64,000 nucleotides of DNA from Enterobacter sp. 10-1 (GCA_002270295.1 NISF01000008.1:62001-126000), one strand, 5' to 3'. Positions 36,662 through 47,497 are shown, counted from the first letter of the stretch. Numbers and translations are program-made. Notes: generated by a model from the sequence alone, not told the origin.

Positions 36662-39516
36662 TGGAAAAGACATACAACCCACAAGATATCGAACAGCCGC
36701 TTTACGAGCACTGGGAAAAGCAGGGCTATTTCAAACCGAATGGTGATGAAAGCCAGGAGAGCTTCTGCATCATGATCCCACCGCCGAACGTCACCGGCAG
36801 TTTGCATATGGGTCATGCCTTCCAGCAAACCATCATGGATACCATGATTCGCTACCAGCGTATGCAGGGTAAAAATACTCTGTGGCAGGCCGGTACCGAC
36901 CACGCGGGTATCGCAACCCAGATGGTGGTTGAACGTAAGATTGCCGCCGAAGAAGGTAAAACCCGCCACGATTACGGTCGCGACGCCTTTATCGATAAAA
37001 TCTGGCAGTGGAAAGCGGAATCCGGCGGCACCATTACCCGTCAGATGCGCCGCCTGGGCAACTCCGTGGACTGGGAGCGCGAGCGTTTCACCATGGATGA
37101 AGGCCTCTCCAACGCCGTGAAGGAAGTCTTTGTCCGCCTGTACAAAGAAGATCTGATCTACCGCGGCAAGCGCCTGGTCAACTGGGACCCGAAGCTGCGC
37201 ACCGCGATTTCCGACCTCGAAGTGGAAAACCGCGAGTCTAAAGGCTCCATGTGGCACATCCGCTACCCGCTGGCCGACGGCGCGAAAACCGCCGACGGCA
37301 AAGATTACCTGGTGGTCGCCACCACTCGTCCGGAAACCGTGCTCGGCGATACCGGCGTGGCGGTTAACCCGGAAGATCCGCGCTATAAAGACCTGATCGG
37401 CAAATTCGTTATTCTGCCGCTGGTTGACCGCCGCATTCCAGTCGTGGGCGATGAACACGCCGATATGGAAAAGGGCACCGGCTGCGTGAAGATCACCCCG
37501 GCGCACGACTTTAACGACTATGAAGTCGGTAAACGTCACGGCCTGCCGATGATCAATATCCTGACCTTTGACGGCGATATCCGTGAAAGCGCGGAAGTGT
37601 ACGACAGCAAAGGCAACGAGTCTGACGCCTACCCCAACGAGATCCCGGCTCAGTTCCAGAATCTGGAACGTTTTGCCGCGCGTAAAGCGGTGGTTGCCGC
37701 CGTTGACGCGCTGGGCCTGTTAGAAGAGATTAAACCGCACGATCTGACCGTACCGTACGGCGATCGCGGCGGCGTGGTTATCGAGCCGATGCTGACCGAT
37801 CAGTGGTACGTTCGTGCCGACGTGCTGGCAAAACCGGCGGTTGAAGCGGTTGAGAACGGCGACATTCAGTTCGTGCCGAAGCAGTACGAAAACATGTATT
37901 TCTCCTGGATGCGCGATATTCAGGACTGGTGTATCTCCCGTCAGCTGTGGTGGGGCCACCGCATCCCGGCATGGTACGACAACGAAGGCAACGTCTACGT
38001 TGGCCGTAACGAAGACGAAGTGCGCCAGGAAAACAACCTCTCCGCCGACGTGGCGCTGCGCCAGGACGACGACGTTCTCGATACCTGGTTCTCCTCCGCG
38101 CTGTGGACGTTCTCCACCCTCGGCTGGCCGGAAAACACCGACGCGCTGCGTCAGTTCCACCCAACCAGCGTGATGGTATCCGGCTTCGACATCATCTTCT
38201 TCTGGATTGCCCGCATGATCATGATGACCATGCACTTCATCAAAGATGAAAACGGCAAGCCGCAGGTACCGTTTAAGACCGTCTACATGACCGGCCTGAT
38301 TCGCGATGACGAAGGCCAGAAGATGTCCAAATCCAAGGGTAACGTCATTGACCCGCTGGATATGGTCGACGGTATTTCCCTGGCTGACCTGCTGGAGAAA
38401 CGCACCGGCAACATGATGCAGCCGCAGCTGGCGGAAAAAATCGCTAAGCGTACCGAAAAACAGTTCCCGGACGGCATCGAGCCGCACGGTACCGACGCCC
38501 TGCGCTTCACCCTGGCGGCGCTGGCCTCTACCGGCCGCGACATCAACTGGGATATGAAGCGTCTGGAAGGTTACCGTAACTTCTGTAACAAGCTGTGGAA
38601 CGCCAGCCGTTTCGTGCTGATGAATACCGAAGATCAGGATTGCGGCTTCAACGGCGGCGCAATGGAGCTCTCTCTGGCCGACCGCTGGATCCTTGCGGAA
38701 TTCAACCAGACCATCAAAGCGTACCGCGAAGCGCTGGATAACTTCCGCTTCGATATCGCCGCGGGCATTCTGTACGAGTTCACCTGGAACCAGTTCTGCG
38801 ACTGGTATCTGGAGCTGACCAAGCCGGTGATGAACGGCGGCACCGAGGCCGAGCTGCGCGGTACCCGCAATACGCTGGTAACCGTGCTGGAAGGCCTGCT
38901 GCGCCTGGCGCACCCGATCATTCCGTTTATCACTGAAACCATCTGGCAGCGCGTGAAGGTCATCTGCGGCGTGACGGCCGATACCATCATGCTGCAGCCG
39001 TTCCCGCAGTACGATGCATCGCAGGTTGATGAAGCCGCGGCTTCCGATACCGAGTGGCTGAAGCAGGCAATCATCGCCGTGCGTAACATTCGCGCGGAAA
39101 TGAACATTGCCCCAGGCAAACCGCTGGAGCTTCTGCTGCGCGGCTGTAGCAACGATGCGATTCGTCGCGTAAACGACAACCGCAGCTTCCTGCTGAACCT
39201 GGCGCGACTGGAAAGCATCACCGTGCTGGCTGCCGATGATAAAGGCCCGGTTTCGGTCGCCAAGATCATCGACGGCGCCGAGCTGCTGATCCCGATGGCC
39301 GGCCTTATCGACAAAGATGCCGAGCTGGCGCGTCTGGCGAAAGAAGTGGCGAAAGTCGAAGCGGAAATCGGCCGTATCGAAAGCAAGCTCTCCAACGAAG
39401 GCTTTGTCGCCCGCGCGCCGGAAGCGGTCATTGCTAAAGAGCGTGAAAAGCTGGAAGGTTATGCGGAAGCGAAAACCAAGCTGGTTGAACAGCAGGCCGT
39501 GATCGCCGCGCTGTAA
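36661..39516 (+). CDS. valS: Valyl-tRNA synthetase
   Basis: Class I aminoacyl-tRNA synthetase of 951 residues charging tRNA-Val. Signature HMGH is at 49-52 and KMSKS at 554-558. The CP1 editing domain lies about 190-340 and an anticodon-binding helical domain plus C-terminal coiled coil (about 880-951, [20 protein letters not shown]) follow. ATG 36661 overlaps the holC stop; a longer in-frame extension inside holC is not real. Confidence 0.98.
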   Translation: MEKTYNPQDIEQPLYEHWEKQGYFKPNGDESQESFCIMIPPPNVTGSLHMGHAFQQTIMDTMIRYQRMQGKNTLWQAGTDHAGIATQMVVERKIAAEEGKTRHDYGRDAFIDKIWQWKAESGGTITRQMRRLGNSVDWERERFTMDEGLSNAVKEVFVRLYKEDLIYRGKRLVNWDPKLRTAISDLEVENRESKGSMWHIRYPLADGAKTADGKDYLVVATTRPETVLGDTGVAVNPEDPRYKDLIGKFVILPLVDRRIPVVGDEHADMEKGTGCVKITPAHDFNDYEVGKRHGLPMINILTFDGDIRESAEVYDSKGNESDAYPNEIPAQFQNLERFAARKAVVAAVDALGLLEEIKPHDLTVPYGDRGGVVIEPMLTDQWYVRADVLAKPAVEAVENGDIQFVPKQYENMYFSWMRDIQDWCISRQLWWGHRIPAWYDNEGNVYVGRNEDEVRQENNLSADVALRQDDDVLDTWFSSALWTFSTLGWPENTDALRQFHPTSVMVSGFDIIFFWIARMIMMTMHFIKDENGKPQVPFKTVYMTGLIRDDEGQKMSKSKGNVIDPLDMVDGISLADLLEKRTGNMMQPQLAEKIAKRTEKQFPDGIEPHGTDALRFTLAALASTGRDINWDMKRLEGYRNFCNKLWNASRFVLMNTEDQDCGFNGGAMELSLADRWILAEFNQTIKAYREALDNFRFDIAAGILYEFTWNQFCDWYLELTKPVMNGGTEAELRGTRNTLVTVLEGLLRLAHPIIPFITETIWQRVKVICGVTADTIMLQPFPQYDASQVDEAAASDTEWLKQAIIAVRNIRAEMNIAPGKPLELLLRGCSNDAIRRVNDNRSFLLNLARLESITVLAADDKGPVSVAKIIDGAELLIPMAGLIDKDAELARLAKEVAKVEAEIGRIESKLSNEGFVARAPEAVIAKEREKLEGYAEAKTKLVEQQAVIAAL

Positions 39517-39521
39517 TCCTC

Positions 39522-39549
39522 TGCCCCTTGTCCGACCGGGCAAGGGGCA
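39522..39549 (+). terminator. Hairpin after valS
   Basis: TGCCCCTTG and CAAGGGGCA form a perfect 9-bp stem with a 10-nt loop immediately after the stop; no long U-run. Confidence 0.6.
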
Positions 39550-39687
39550 CAATCACCGCGGATACCACGCGCTGAAGACCCCAGGTTGCAGCACAAACGC
39601 CCGTCGCGTTGAACAGCGCTTGCGCTGCCCCCTTTTCCGATGTTATTAACAACAACATCATCCGCCATTTTTGCTATGAGTAATCGT

Positions 39688-40191
39688 ATGAATACGATCG
39701 CGACCATCACGGTGTCGCTGCGCCGGATCACCGCGCAAGACAATGCGGCTATCGCCGGCGTTATTCGCCAGGTTTCAGCCGAATACGGGCTGACCGCCGA
39801 TAAAGGCTATACGGTAGCCGACCCTAATCTGGATGAGCTTTTCCAGCTCTACAACCAGCCGGGTTCCGCATACTGGGTGGTGGAGCAGAATGGTCAGGTG
39901 GTCGGCGGCGGCGGCGTGGCGCCATTGGCCCACAGCGAGCCCGATATCTGCGAGCTGCAGAAAATGTACTTTATGACTTCGGCCCGCGGACAGGGGCTGG
40001 CGAAAAAGCTGGCGCTGCTCGCGCTGGATCATGCCCGCGAGCAGGGTTTCAGGCGCTGCTACCTGGAAACGACCGCCTTCCTGAAGGAAGCGGTGGGTTT
40101 ATATGAGCACCTTGGCTTCGAGCATATCGACGGGCCGCTAGGCCATACCGGCCACGTTGATTGCGAAGTTCGGATGCTTAAAACGCTGTAA
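39688..40191 (+). CDS. yjgM: GNAT-family acetyltransferase YjgM
   Basis: A 167-residue GNAT acetyltransferase, the same length as E. coli YjgM. The acetyl-CoA-binding motif A reads [16 protein letters not shown], and [11 protein letters not shown] forms motif B. Natural substrate is not established here. ATG 39688 is chosen by alignment with E. coli; an upstream ATG at 39676 is possible and neither has a strong Shine-Dalgarno. Confidence 0.88.
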   Translation: MNTIATITVSLRRITAQDNAAIAGVIRQVSAEYGLTADKGYTVADPNLDELFQLYNQPGSAYWVVEQNGQVVGGGGVAPLAHSEPDICELQKMYFMTSARGQGLAKKLALLALDHAREQGFRRCYLETTAFLKEAVGLYEHLGFEHIDGPLGHTGHVDCEVRMLKTL

Positions 40192-40200
40192 TTTACGCCT

Positions 40201-40226
40201 CCCCGGTCGCGCTGCGCCTACCGGGG
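40201..40226. repeat. REP-like palindrome between yjgM and miaE
   Basis: CCCCGGT and ACCGGGG flank a CGCGCTGCGCCT loop in the convergent gap, a common Klebsiella-type REP head. Confidence 0.55.
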
Positions 40227-40261
40227 ACCCGCCCTCATCCCGTTGCTCCGGGAACCCCGCT

Positions 40262-41026
40262 TCAGGCCGCCACCGGCACTCCGCTATGAAAGCGAATCTC
40301 GGCCTCCGGCGCGTTAATCAACGCGGCTTCCGCGGCGCCCAGCTGGCGCACGCGCTCGCTGATATCGTCTCCGGCAATCTGCTGCGCCAGGCGCAGATAA
40401 TCCTCGAAGTGGCGCGCTTCCGAGCGCAGCAGCGACAGATAGAACTTCTGCAGGTCGTCGTCCAGCCACGGCGCCAGGGCGGCAAAGCGCTCGCAGGAGC
40501 GCGCTTCGATATAGGCCCCGCAAATCAGCTTATCGATCAGCATCGCCGGCTCATGGGATCGCACCTCCCGGCGTAATCCGCGGGCGTAGCTGCTGGCGGT
40601 GATTTTGACGTAAGGAATGTCGTGCGCCAGCATTATCTCGCGCACCTGCCAAAAGTGATGCAGCTCTTCTTTAATCAGCAGCACCATACTGTCAATCAGC
40701 TGGCGCCCCCACGGGTCGTCCGTATGCGGCATCGTGCTTTTATTTATCTGCTTATGCAGCGCGACGAAATCCGGCTCCGGGCCCCAGCGGTAGGTAAAGT
40801 CCTCGTACGGCTTCAGGCAGGCCAGCAGCTCATCGGCGCCCTCTTTATCCGCCACATATTTACGCACCAGCAGCATGGCGTTTTGCGCCGCTTTCAGCTC
40901 GCAAACCATATGATCGGTGAGCAGCAGCGGCAGGTGTTCCGGCTTACGAGCTTCATCAATCCACGCTTGCGGAGTTGTACAGTGCAGGAAGTTGAGTATG
41001 GGGGAGAGTATTTGCGGGTAATCCAT
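40262..41026 (-). CDS. miaE: tRNA 2-methylthio-N6-isopentenyladenosine-37 hydroxylase MiaE
   Basis: Diiron monooxygenase, 254 residues, hydroxylating ms2i6A37 to ms2io6A37 in tRNAs that read UNN codons, using O2. Ferritin-like iron ligands are visible in IKEELHHFWQV, AYIEARSCERF and RSEARHFEDY. Found in Salmonella and Klebsiella but lost in E. coli K-12. Its place between yjgM and rraB matches Salmonella. Confidence 0.94.
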   Translation of the reverse strand: MDYPQILSPILNFLHCTTPQAWIDEARKPEHLPLLLTDHMVCELKAAQNAMLLVRKYVADKEGADELLACLKPYEDFTYRWGPEPDFVALHKQINKSTMPHTDDPWGRQLIDSMVLLIKEELHHFWQVREIMLAHDIPYVKITASSYARGLRREVRSHEPAMLIDKLICGAYIEARSCERFAALAPWLDDDLQKFYLSLLRSEARHFEDYLRLAQQIAGDDISERVRQLGAAEAALINAPEAEIRFHSGVPVAA

Positions 41027-41075
41027 CGAGGTTCCTTGCTATACGGCGGCAGATACCGCCGTATCCATCAGCGGC

Positions 41076-41501
41076 TTAGTGACGTACGCCGTCGTCGTCT
41101 TCATCGACGAAATCTTCGTCATCGTCTTCGTCGCCATCTTCACCGTTAGGGTCTTCGAAGTAGGTGCCCCAACCGTCATACTCCACGCCAAACTTTTCTG
41201 CCAGCGTCAGCAGCTGTTCAACCTGGGCGTCAATCAGCTCAACCTTCAGCGCGCTCTCGCTCAGGATGTCGCAGCAAATAACGGTTTCGCCTTCTTCGAC
41301 TTCCAGCTCTTCCGGCTCGGTCACTTCATAACCCAACTTGAAGGCTTCTACCGCAACTTTTTCCAGCGTTTCGAAGTCGTCGGCGGAGAGATGATGCTCG
41401 ATGGTGTACAGCGCGTCCGGATCGCTGCCGTCTTCGAGCAGCTCTTCAATAATCAGACGCGTTTCTTCACGCTGTTCTTCCAGTAGTTCCGGGTTTGCCA
41501 T
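41076..41501 (-). CDS. rraB: Ribonuclease E inhibitor RraB
   Basis: A 141-residue acidic protein that binds the C-terminal half of RNase E and remodels the degradosome. The N-terminus [20 protein letters not shown] is the same as in E. coli, and the tail is an extreme Asp/Glu run (about 119-138). Divergent from argF. Confidence 0.96.
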   Translation of the reverse strand: MANPELLEEQREETRLIIEELLEDGSDPDALYTIEHHLSADDFETLEKVAVEAFKLGYEVTEPEELEVEEGETVICCDILSESALKVELIDAQVEQLLTLAEKFGVEYDGWGTYFEDPNGEDGDEDDDEDFVDEDDDGVRH

Positions 41502-41598
41502 GGCTCGTTCCTCTTAATGTGCGGCAGTTACTTCTATTGTCACATACCGCCGTGATTGCCTCCACCTTTGTGCGAAAGATTTGTGTTGCGGGGTTGCA

Positions 41599-41637
41599 AA
41601 TGAATATTCATACATATAAAGTGAATTTTAATTCAAT
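41599..41637. promoter_or_regulatory. Paired ARG boxes upstream of argF
   Basis: Box 1 is 41599-41616 (one mismatch in its second ATTCA arm) and box 2 is 41620-41637 (full match to the ArgR consensus with TGAAT and ATTCA arms). They are separated by the canonical 3 bp and lie 28 bp before the argF ATG, so arginine-ArgR repression is expected. Confidence 0.9.
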
Positions 41638-41664
41638 AAGTGGTTTAAACCATGCGAGGGAAAC

Positions 41665-42669
41665 ATGTCCACGTTTTATCAGAAGCATTTTTTGAAGTTG
41701 CTTGATTTTACACCTGCAGAAATCACGGCCCTGCTCAAGCTGGCGACCAGACTCAAAACCGATAAAAAAAACAGTATTGAAATCCAGCATCTCGCCGGCA
41801 AAAACATCGCGCTCATCTTCGAAAAAGACTCTACCCGCACACGATGCTCTTTCGAAGTTGCCGCATTCGATCAGGGCGCGCGCGTAACCTACCTCGGGCC
41901 AAGCGGCAGCCAGATCGGCCATAAAGAGTCAATTAAAGATACCGCCCGCGTGCTGGGCCGGATGTATGACGGTATTCAGTATCGCGGCCACGGCCAGGAA
42001 GTGGTTGAAACCCTCGCCCAATACGCCGGCGTGCCGGTGTGGAACGGCCTGACCAACGAATTTCACCCTACCCAGCTGCTGGCGGATCTGCTGACCATGC
42101 AGGAACATCTGCCGGGGAAAGCGTTCAACGAAATGACCCTCGCGTATGCCGGCGACGCGCGTAATAACATGGGCAATTCGATGCTCGAAGCGGCGGCACT
42201 TACCGGACTGGATCTGCGTCTCGTCGCGCCGTCGGCCTGCTGGCCGGAAGAGAGCCTGGTGGCCGAGTGCAAAGCGCTGGCGCAAAAGAACGGCGGCAAC
42301 ATAACCCTGACCGAAGATATCGCCGCCGGCGTGAAGGGCGCGGACTTTATCTACACCGACGTTTGGGTATCGATGGGCGAAGCCAAAGAGAAGTGGGCCG
42401 AGCGTATCGCCCAGCTGCGTGACTATCAGGTGAACAGCAGCATGATGGCGCTGACCGGCAATCCGCAGGTGAAGTTCCTCCACTGCCTGCCGGCGTTCCA
42501 CGACGATCAAACCGCGCTTGGCAAGCAGATGGCCGCCGAGTTCGGCCTGCACGGCGGCATGGAGGTCACCGACGAGGTGTTTGAATCTGCGGCGAGCATC
42601 GTCTTCGATCAGGCCGAAAACCGCATGCATACCATCAAGGCGGTGATGGTCGCAACCTTGAGTAAATAA
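41665..42669 (+). CDS. argF: Ornithine carbamoyltransferase
   Basis: Catalyses ornithine plus carbamoyl phosphate to citrulline in arginine biosynthesis; 334 residues. The carbamoyl-phosphate loop STRTR is at 56-60, HPTQ follows near 134, and the ornithine-side motif HCLPAFHD is near 272. It occupies the position of E. coli argI. Expression is probably under ArgR via the upstream ARG boxes. Confidence 0.97.
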   Translation: MSTFYQKHFLKLLDFTPAEITALLKLATRLKTDKKNSIEIQHLAGKNIALIFEKDSTRTRCSFEVAAFDQGARVTYLGPSGSQIGHKESIKDTARVLGRMYDGIQYRGHGQEVVETLAQYAGVPVWNGLTNEFHPTQLLADLLTMQEHLPGKAFNEMTLAYAGDARNNMGNSMLEAAALTGLDLRLVAPSACWPEESLVAECKALAQKNGGNITLTEDIAAGVKGADFIYTDVWVSMGEAKEKWAERIAQLRDYQVNSSMMALTGNPQVKFLHCLPAFHDDQTALGKQMAAEFGLHGGMEVTDEVFESAASIVFDQAENRMHTIKAVMVATLSK

Positions 42670-42682
42670 CCCGGCGGGGATT

Positions 42683-42759
42683 TCCCGGAGGCGGCGCGCA
42701 GCGCCTTATCCGGGCTACCGCACCGGCCCGTCGCCCCGGTAAGTGCAGCACGACCGGGG
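42683..42759. repeat. Pair of REP elements between argF and tabA
   Basis: First unit 42683-42713 (TCCCGGAGG to TTATCCGGG) and second unit 42734-42759 (CCCCGGT to ACCGGGG, imperfect). Together they form a small BIME in a convergent gap and probably end both transcripts. Confidence 0.6.
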
Positions 42760-42770
42760 ATTGACGGCGC

Positions 42771-43250
<480 letters not shown>

Positions 43251-43364
43251 TCATTTCTGATTTTTATACGCCCCTTGCGACTGCCATACCACCACTTTTT
43301 AACGCTTTTTTGCGCTGACGCGGCGTTATCGAAGCAAACGTTTACCTGTTTGTGGACTAATCGC

Positions 43365-43392
43365 TTGATCCGAAATTTGAGCTGCGTATAAT
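43365..43392 (+). promoter_or_regulatory. pyrBI promoter
   Basis: TTGATC (43365-43370), 16-bp spacer, and a perfect TATAAT (43387-43392), about 25 bp before the pyrL start. Confidence 0.75.
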
Positions 43393-43417
43393 GCCGGTCG
43401 ATTTGCCGGGAGGAAGC

Positions 43418-43522
43418 ATGGTCTATTGCGTACGACATTCTGTCTTACCGCGTCTGAAAACAGGCGCTGGCGTAGCGTTTTTCTTTCCGTTGCTCAATGA
43501 ATTCTCGAAGCCCCTTATTTAA
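43418..43522 (+). CDS. pyrL: pyrBI operon leader peptide
   Basis: A 34-residue leader peptide with a strong GGGAGGAAG Shine-Dalgarno. It begins MVYCVRHSVLPRLK, very like E. coli PyrL (MVQCVRHFVLPRLK), then diverges. Its second half crosses a T-rich pause region (TTTTTCTTT) and its stop lies inside the attenuator. When UTP is scarce, polymerase pausing lets the ribosome catch up and disrupt the terminator. Confidence 0.92.
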   Translation: MVYCVRHSVLPRLKTGAGVAFFFPLLNEFSKPLI

Positions 43523-43536
43523 GGGGCTTTTTTTTT
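43508..43536 (+). terminator. pyrBI attenuator
   Basis: AAGCCCCTT (43508-43516) and AAGGGGCTT (43521-43529) form a 9-bp stem with a 4-nt loop and a nine-T tail. It overlaps the end of pyrL and ends 23 bp before pyrB: classical UTP-sensitive attenuation. Confidence 0.93.
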
Positions 43537-43558
43537 GCCCAGGCGTCAGGAGATAAAC

Positions 43559-44494
43559 ATGGCTAACCCGCTATATCAAAAACATATCATTTCCATAAAC
43601 GATCTCAGCCGCGAAGACCTTGAACTGGTCCTGGCGACCGCTGCAAAGCTGAAAGCGCGCCCGCAGCCGGAACTGCTGAAGCACAAGGTTATCGCCAGCT
43701 GTTTCTTTGAAGCCTCCACCCGCACCCGACTGTCGTTCGAAACCTCAATGCATCGCCTCGGCGCCAGCGTGGTAGGCTTCTCCGACAGCAGCAACACCTC
43801 GTTGGGCAAAAAAGGCGAAACCCTCGCCGACACCATTTCGGTCATCAGCACCTACGTTGACGCCATCGTGATGCGTCATCCGCAGGAAGGCGCGTCGCGG
43901 CTGGCAACCGAATTCTCCGGCGGAATTCCGGTGCTCAACGCCGGCGACGGCGCCAATCAGCACCCGACGCAAACCCTGCTGGATCTGTTCACCATCCAGG
44001 AAACCCAGGGCCGCCTGGAAAACCTTAACGTGGCGATGGTCGGCGACCTTAAATACGGCCGCACAGTGCACTCCCTGACCCAGGCGCTGGCGAAATTTAA
44101 CGGCAACCGCTTCTACTTTATCGCCCCTGACGCGCTGGCCATGCCGCAGTACATCCTCGATATGCTTGATGAAAAAGGGATTGCCTGGAGCGTACATAGC
44201 GCCATTGATGAGGTCATGGAGGAGGTCGATATTCTGTATATGACCCGCGTACAGAAAGAGCGCCTCGACCCGTCGGAATATGCCAACGTGAAGGCGCAGT
44301 TTGTGCTGCGCGCCGCCGATCTGGAAGGCGCCCGCGACAATATGAAAGTGCTGCACCCGCTGCCGCGCATTGACGAAATCACCACCGATGTTGATAAAAC
44401 GCCGCACGCCTGGTACTTCCAGCAGGCCGGCAACGGCATCTTCGCACGCCAGGCGTTACTGGCACTGGTACTGACTAGCGAGCTGGCTCTGTAA
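43559..44494 (+). CDS. pyrB: Aspartate carbamoyltransferase catalytic subunit
   Basis: First committed step of pyrimidine synthesis; 311 residues as in E. coli. The carbamoyl-phosphate loop ASTRTRLSF (52-60), the [10 protein letters not shown] motif and HPLPR near the C-terminus are intact. ATG 43559 follows AGGAGATAAAC. It forms the c6r6 holoenzyme with PyrI, encoded 12 bp downstream, and is controlled by the upstream attenuator. Confidence 0.98.
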   Translation: MANPLYQKHIISINDLSREDLELVLATAAKLKARPQPELLKHKVIASCFFEASTRTRLSFETSMHRLGASVVGFSDSSNTSLGKKGETLADTISVISTYVDAIVMRHPQEGASRLATEFSGGIPVLNAGDGANQHPTQTLLDLFTIQETQGRLENLNVAMVGDLKYGRTVHSLTQALAKFNGNRFYFIAPDALAMPQYILDMLDEKGIAWSVHSAIDEVMEEVDILYMTRVQKERLDPSEYANVKAQFVLRAADLEGARDNMKVLHPLPRIDEITTDVDKTPHAWYFQQAGNGIFARQALLALVLTSELAL

Positions 44495-44506
44495 GGGGAA
44501 ACGACC

Positions 44507-44968
44507 ATGACACATGATAATAAACTGCAGGTAGAAGCCATTAAGCGTGGCACCGTCATCGACCACATCCCCGCGCAGGTGGGCTTTAAGCTGCTGACGC
44601 TGTTCAAGCTGACCGAAACCGACCAGCGCATCACCATTGGCCTGAACCTGCCATCGGGCGAAATGGGCCGCAAGGATCTGATAAAAATCGAGAACACCTT
44701 CCTCACCGACGAGCAGGTCAACCAGCTGTCGCTGTACGCCCCGCTTGCGACGGTCAACCGTATCGACGATTACGAAGTGGTCGGCAAGTCGCGGCCTAAC
44801 CTGCCGGATCGGATTAACAACGTGCTGGTGTGCCCGAACAGCAACTGTATCAGCCACGCAGAGCCCGTTTCATCCAGTTTTGCGGTGAAAAAACGCGAAA
44901 ACGACATCGCTCTGAAGTGCAAATATTGTGAAAAAGAGTTTTCACATTATGTGGTTCTGGCCGACTAA
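44507..44968 (+). CDS. pyrI: Aspartate carbamoyltransferase regulatory subunit
   Basis: Allosteric subunit, 153 residues, binding CTP/UTP or ATP at the N-terminal domain and PyrB through the C-terminal zinc domain. The four zinc cysteines are in VCPNSNC and KCKYCEKEF. Part of the pyrBI transcript. Confidence 0.98.
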   Translation: MTHDNKLQVEAIKRGTVIDHIPAQVGFKLLTLFKLTETDQRITIGLNLPSGEMGRKDLIKIENTFLTDEQVNQLSLYAPLATVNRIDDYEVVGKSRPNLPDRINNVLVCPNSNCISHAEPVSSSFAVKKRENDIALKCKYCEKEFSHYVVLAD

Positions 44969-44974
44969 TTGAGG

Positions 44975-45003
44975 TTGGTATTGGCAACCCGGCTCCCTAT
45001 AAT
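44975..45003 (+). promoter_or_regulatory. ridA promoter candidate
   Basis: TTGGTA (44975-44980), 17-bp spacer, perfect TATAAT (44998-45003), giving a leader of about 115 nt before ridA. Confidence 0.6.
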
Positions 45004-45126
45004 GGCCGGGTCCTTACGCGCTATCCTTCAAGCTGCTTCCTTGACGGCGACTCGCCCCCTGCCGCGTCGATGCAACCCGAAGGATTTCGCGTCACTTCTT
45101 AATTAAGCTGTTATTCAGGAGAACTC

Positions 45127-45513
45127 ATGTCTAAAACTATCGCGACGGAAAATGCACCCGCAGCTATCGGCCCGTACGTTCAGGGTGTTGATCTGGGTAG
45201 CATGATCATCACTTCCGGCCAGATCCCGGTTGATCCTAAAACGGGTAGCGTACCGGAAGATGTTGCCGCTCAGGCGCGCCAGTCTCTGGACAACGTAAAG
45301 GCTATCGTTGAAGCAGCAGGCCTGAAAGTGGGCGATATCGTTAAAACCACCGTATTCGTCAAAGACCTGAACGACTTCGCCACCGTGAACGCCGCTTATG
45401 AAGCGTTTTTCACCGAACATGATGCGACCTTCCCGGCACGCTCCTGCGTCGAAGTTGCGCGTCTGCCGAAAGACGTGAAGATTGAGATTGAAGCTATCGC
45501 GATTCGTCGCTGA
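45127..45513 (+). CDS. ridA: 2-Iminobutanoate/2-iminopropanoate deaminase RidA
   Basis: YjgF/YER057c/UK114-family trimeric enzyme, 128 residues, that hydrolyses reactive enamine/imine intermediates formed by PLP enzymes such as threonine dehydratase. The catalytic arginine is in FPARSCVEVARLP, with the GPY and GQIP loops upstream. ATG 45127 follows CAGGAGAACTC. Confidence 0.97.
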   Translation: MSKTIATENAPAAIGPYVQGVDLGSMIITSGQIPVDPKTGSVPEDVAAQARQSLDNVKAIVEAAGLKVGDIVKTTVFVKDLNDFATVNAAYEAFFTEHDATFPARSCVEVARLPKDVKIEIEAIAIRR

Positions 45514-45520
45514 TTGTTCG

Positions 45521-45543
45521 GCCCTCTCCGCTGCGGAGAGGGC
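45521..45543. terminator. Bidirectional hairpin after ridA
   Basis: GCCCTCTCCG and CGGAGAGGGC form a perfect 10-bp stem with a CTG loop, between convergent ridA and the LysR gene. Confidence 0.7.
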
Positions 45544-45561
45544 TATCTTCGGCGATTCATC

Positions 45562-46470
45562 TCATGACGACGCATTCATCTCGCGCACAAAATCAATAAA
45601 CGCCTGCAGGGGCACGGGGATCAGGCGACGATCGTTGTAGTAAAGATAGGGCCCGGAGAACGACAGCCACCACGGCTGTAGTATTGCCTCGAGCTGGCCG
45701 CTGGCGATAGCGGGCCGCAGCCACTCTTCGAACAGATAGATAACGCCAATACCGGCAATCGCGGACTCGACCGCCAGGTCGACTGCGCTACCGACGCTCA
45801 CCACCAGCGGGCCATTCACCTGTACGCTGTAGCTCTCTCCCTCACGCTCAAACTCCCACGCCGGCATGACGCCCGTGGCGTAACGGCCGCGTATACATTG
45901 ATGGCGCATCAAATCGCGCGGATGCGTTGGTCTGCCATGCTGGCTTAAATACGCCGGGGCAGCGGCAGTGGCAAAGCGCTGGCGGCGCGGGCCGATAGGA
46001 AGGGCAATCACATCCTGTTCGAGCCGCTCGTCATAGCGAATGCCGGCATCGCAGCCGTCACGAAACACATCCTGGACGTTACTTTCGGCGACGATCTCCA
46101 GCTGAATATTGGGATAACGGCGGATAAACTCCGGCACCAGAGAGGGCAATACCAGCCGCGCGGCGCTGACCGGCACGTTCAGCCGCAGCGTGCCGCCGGG
46201 AGTATTACGATAGCGATTGAGCGAATCCAGCGCGGCGTCCACTTCGTTCATGGCCGGAAGCAGGCGCTCAATCAGCGCCCTGCCGGCCTCGGTCAACACC
46301 ACGGTGCGCGTGGTTCGATGAAACAGCCTGATACCGAGCTGCTCCTCCGCACGACGCACCGCATCGCTTAGCCGCGACGCGCTGCTGCCGGTGATCCTTG
46401 CGGCCTCGCGAAATCCCCCGGCCTTCGCCACTTCGACTACCGCATGCAGCAAACCAATATCCATCGACAC
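45562..46470 (-). CDS. LysR-family transcriptional regulator
   Basis: A 302-residue LTTR: N-terminal winged helix (about 1-60, AARITGSSASRLSDAVRRAEEQLG contains the recognition helix, written here for position only) and a two-lobed effector domain (about 90-298). It is divergent from an aldo-keto reductase gene 95 bp away and probably regulates it, a common LTTR arrangement. A GTG start at 46470 fits the GAGG at 9-nt spacing; ATG 46464 two codons later is the alternative. Effector unknown. Confidence 0.85.
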   Translation of the reverse strand: MSMDIGLLHAVVEVAKAGGFREAARITGSSASRLSDAVRRAEEQLGIRLFHRTTRTVVLTEAGRALIERLLPAMNEVDAALDSLNRYRNTPGGTLRLNVPVSAARLVLPSLVPEFIRRYPNIQLEIVAESNVQDVFRDGCDAGIRYDERLEQDVIALPIGPRRQRFATAAAPAYLSQHGRPTHPRDLMRHQCIRGRYATGVMPAWEFEREGESYSVQVNGPLVVSVGSAVDLAVESAIAGIGVIYLFEEWLRPAIASGQLEAILQPWWLSFSGPYLYYNDRRLIPVPLQAFIDFVREMNASS

Positions 46471-46565
46471 TGTGCGCCACCTCGTACAGGTTGTTCTTAT
46501 TTAGCCGGATAGTTGCACAGCGCATTCACCGATACAATCGAAACACACTCATACAGGAGAGCACC

Positions 46566-47426
46566 ATGTCAAAACCCACAATGACTTACCGCCTCGGCGA
46601 CCGCGAAGTTAACCGTTTAGGCTATGGCGCAATGCAGCTGGCAGGTCCGGGCGTTTTTGGCCCGGTGAAGGATGAAGCGCGGGCAATTCAGGTTCTTCGT
46701 GACGCCGTCGCCTCCGGCGTTAACCACATTGATACCAGCGATTTTTACGGCCCGCATGAGACCAACCGGCTGATTAAAAAAGCGCTACATCCCTATTCCG
46801 ACGACCTGAGCATCGTCACTAAAGTTGGCGCACGGCGGGATGAAAAAGGCGGGTGGCTCCCGGCCTTCAGCCCGCAGGAGCTGACCCGCGCGGTAGAAGA
46901 GAACTTACAGAATCTGGGGCTGGACGCCATGCAGGTGGTGAATCTGCGCAGCATGCATGACGTCCATACGCCGAAGGAAGGCTCGCTGGAAAAAGAGCTG
47001 GAAACGCTGATTCAGCTGAAAGAGCGCGGATTAATCCGTCATATTGGCCTGAGTAACGTGACCGCCAAACAGATCGCCGATGCGCAAAAGATGACGCCGA
47101 TTGTCTGCGTTCAGAATATGTATAACCTTGCCAACCGCCAGGACGACGAGCTGGTCGATAGCCTGGCCGCGCAGGGCATCGCCTACGTGCCGTTCTTCCC
47201 GCTTGGCGGTTTCTCGCCGCTGCAGTCCGCGCTGCTCGATGACGTCGCCAGCGAATTACAGGCAACGCCCATGCAGGTCGCCCTCGCCTGGCTGCTCAAG
47301 CGCTCGCCCAATATTCTGCTGATCCCCGGCACGTCATCGCCGCAGCATTTGCAGGAGAACCTGGCAAGCGCGCAAATTGCACTGTCCGATGAAGTGATGG
47401 AAAAGCTGAACGGGATCGCTGGCTAA
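46566..47426 (+). CDS. Aldo-keto reductase, PdxI (YdbC)-like
   Basis: NADPH-dependent (beta/alpha)8 aldo-keto reductase, 286 residues. It is strongly similar to E. coli YdbC/PdxI, pyridoxal reductase, in RLGYGAMQLAGPGVFGP, HIDTSDFYGPH (catalytic Asp and Tyr), IVTKVGARR and the C-terminal LLIPGTSSPQHL cofactor loop. It may be a paralogue with another carbonyl substrate. ATG 46566 follows ACAGGAGAGCACC; longer in-frame extensions run into the divergent LysR promoter and gene. Confidence 0.88.
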   Translation: MSKPTMTYRLGDREVNRLGYGAMQLAGPGVFGPVKDEARAIQVLRDAVASGVNHIDTSDFYGPHETNRLIKKALHPYSDDLSIVTKVGARRDEKGGWLPAFSPQELTRAVEENLQNLGLDAMQVVNLRSMHDVHTPKEGSLEKELETLIQLKERGLIRHIGLSNVTAKQIADAQKMTPIVCVQNMYNLANRQDDELVDSLAAQGIAYVPFFPLGGFSPLQSALLDDVASELQATPMQVALAWLLKRSPNILLIPGTSSPQHLQENLASAQIALSDEVMEKLNGIAG

Positions 47427-47462
47427 GCTGCCGGGCTCTACGGAAAGCGTACTCTGCTACCA

Positions 47463-47483
47463 TGCCGGCCCTTAATGCCGGCA
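47463..47483. terminator. Hairpin between the aldo-keto reductase and GH20 genes
   Basis: TGCCGGC and GCCGGCA flank a 7-nt loop in the 71-bp convergent gap. Confidence 0.5.
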
Positions 47484-47497
47484 CTGGCATATCTCCC

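Noticed and set aside
37720-39552. Long open frame of about 610 codons antisense to valS
   Set aside because: Shadow of a GC-rich coding strand; the low-complexity His/Gln/Arg-rich translation has no domain, and valS is certain.
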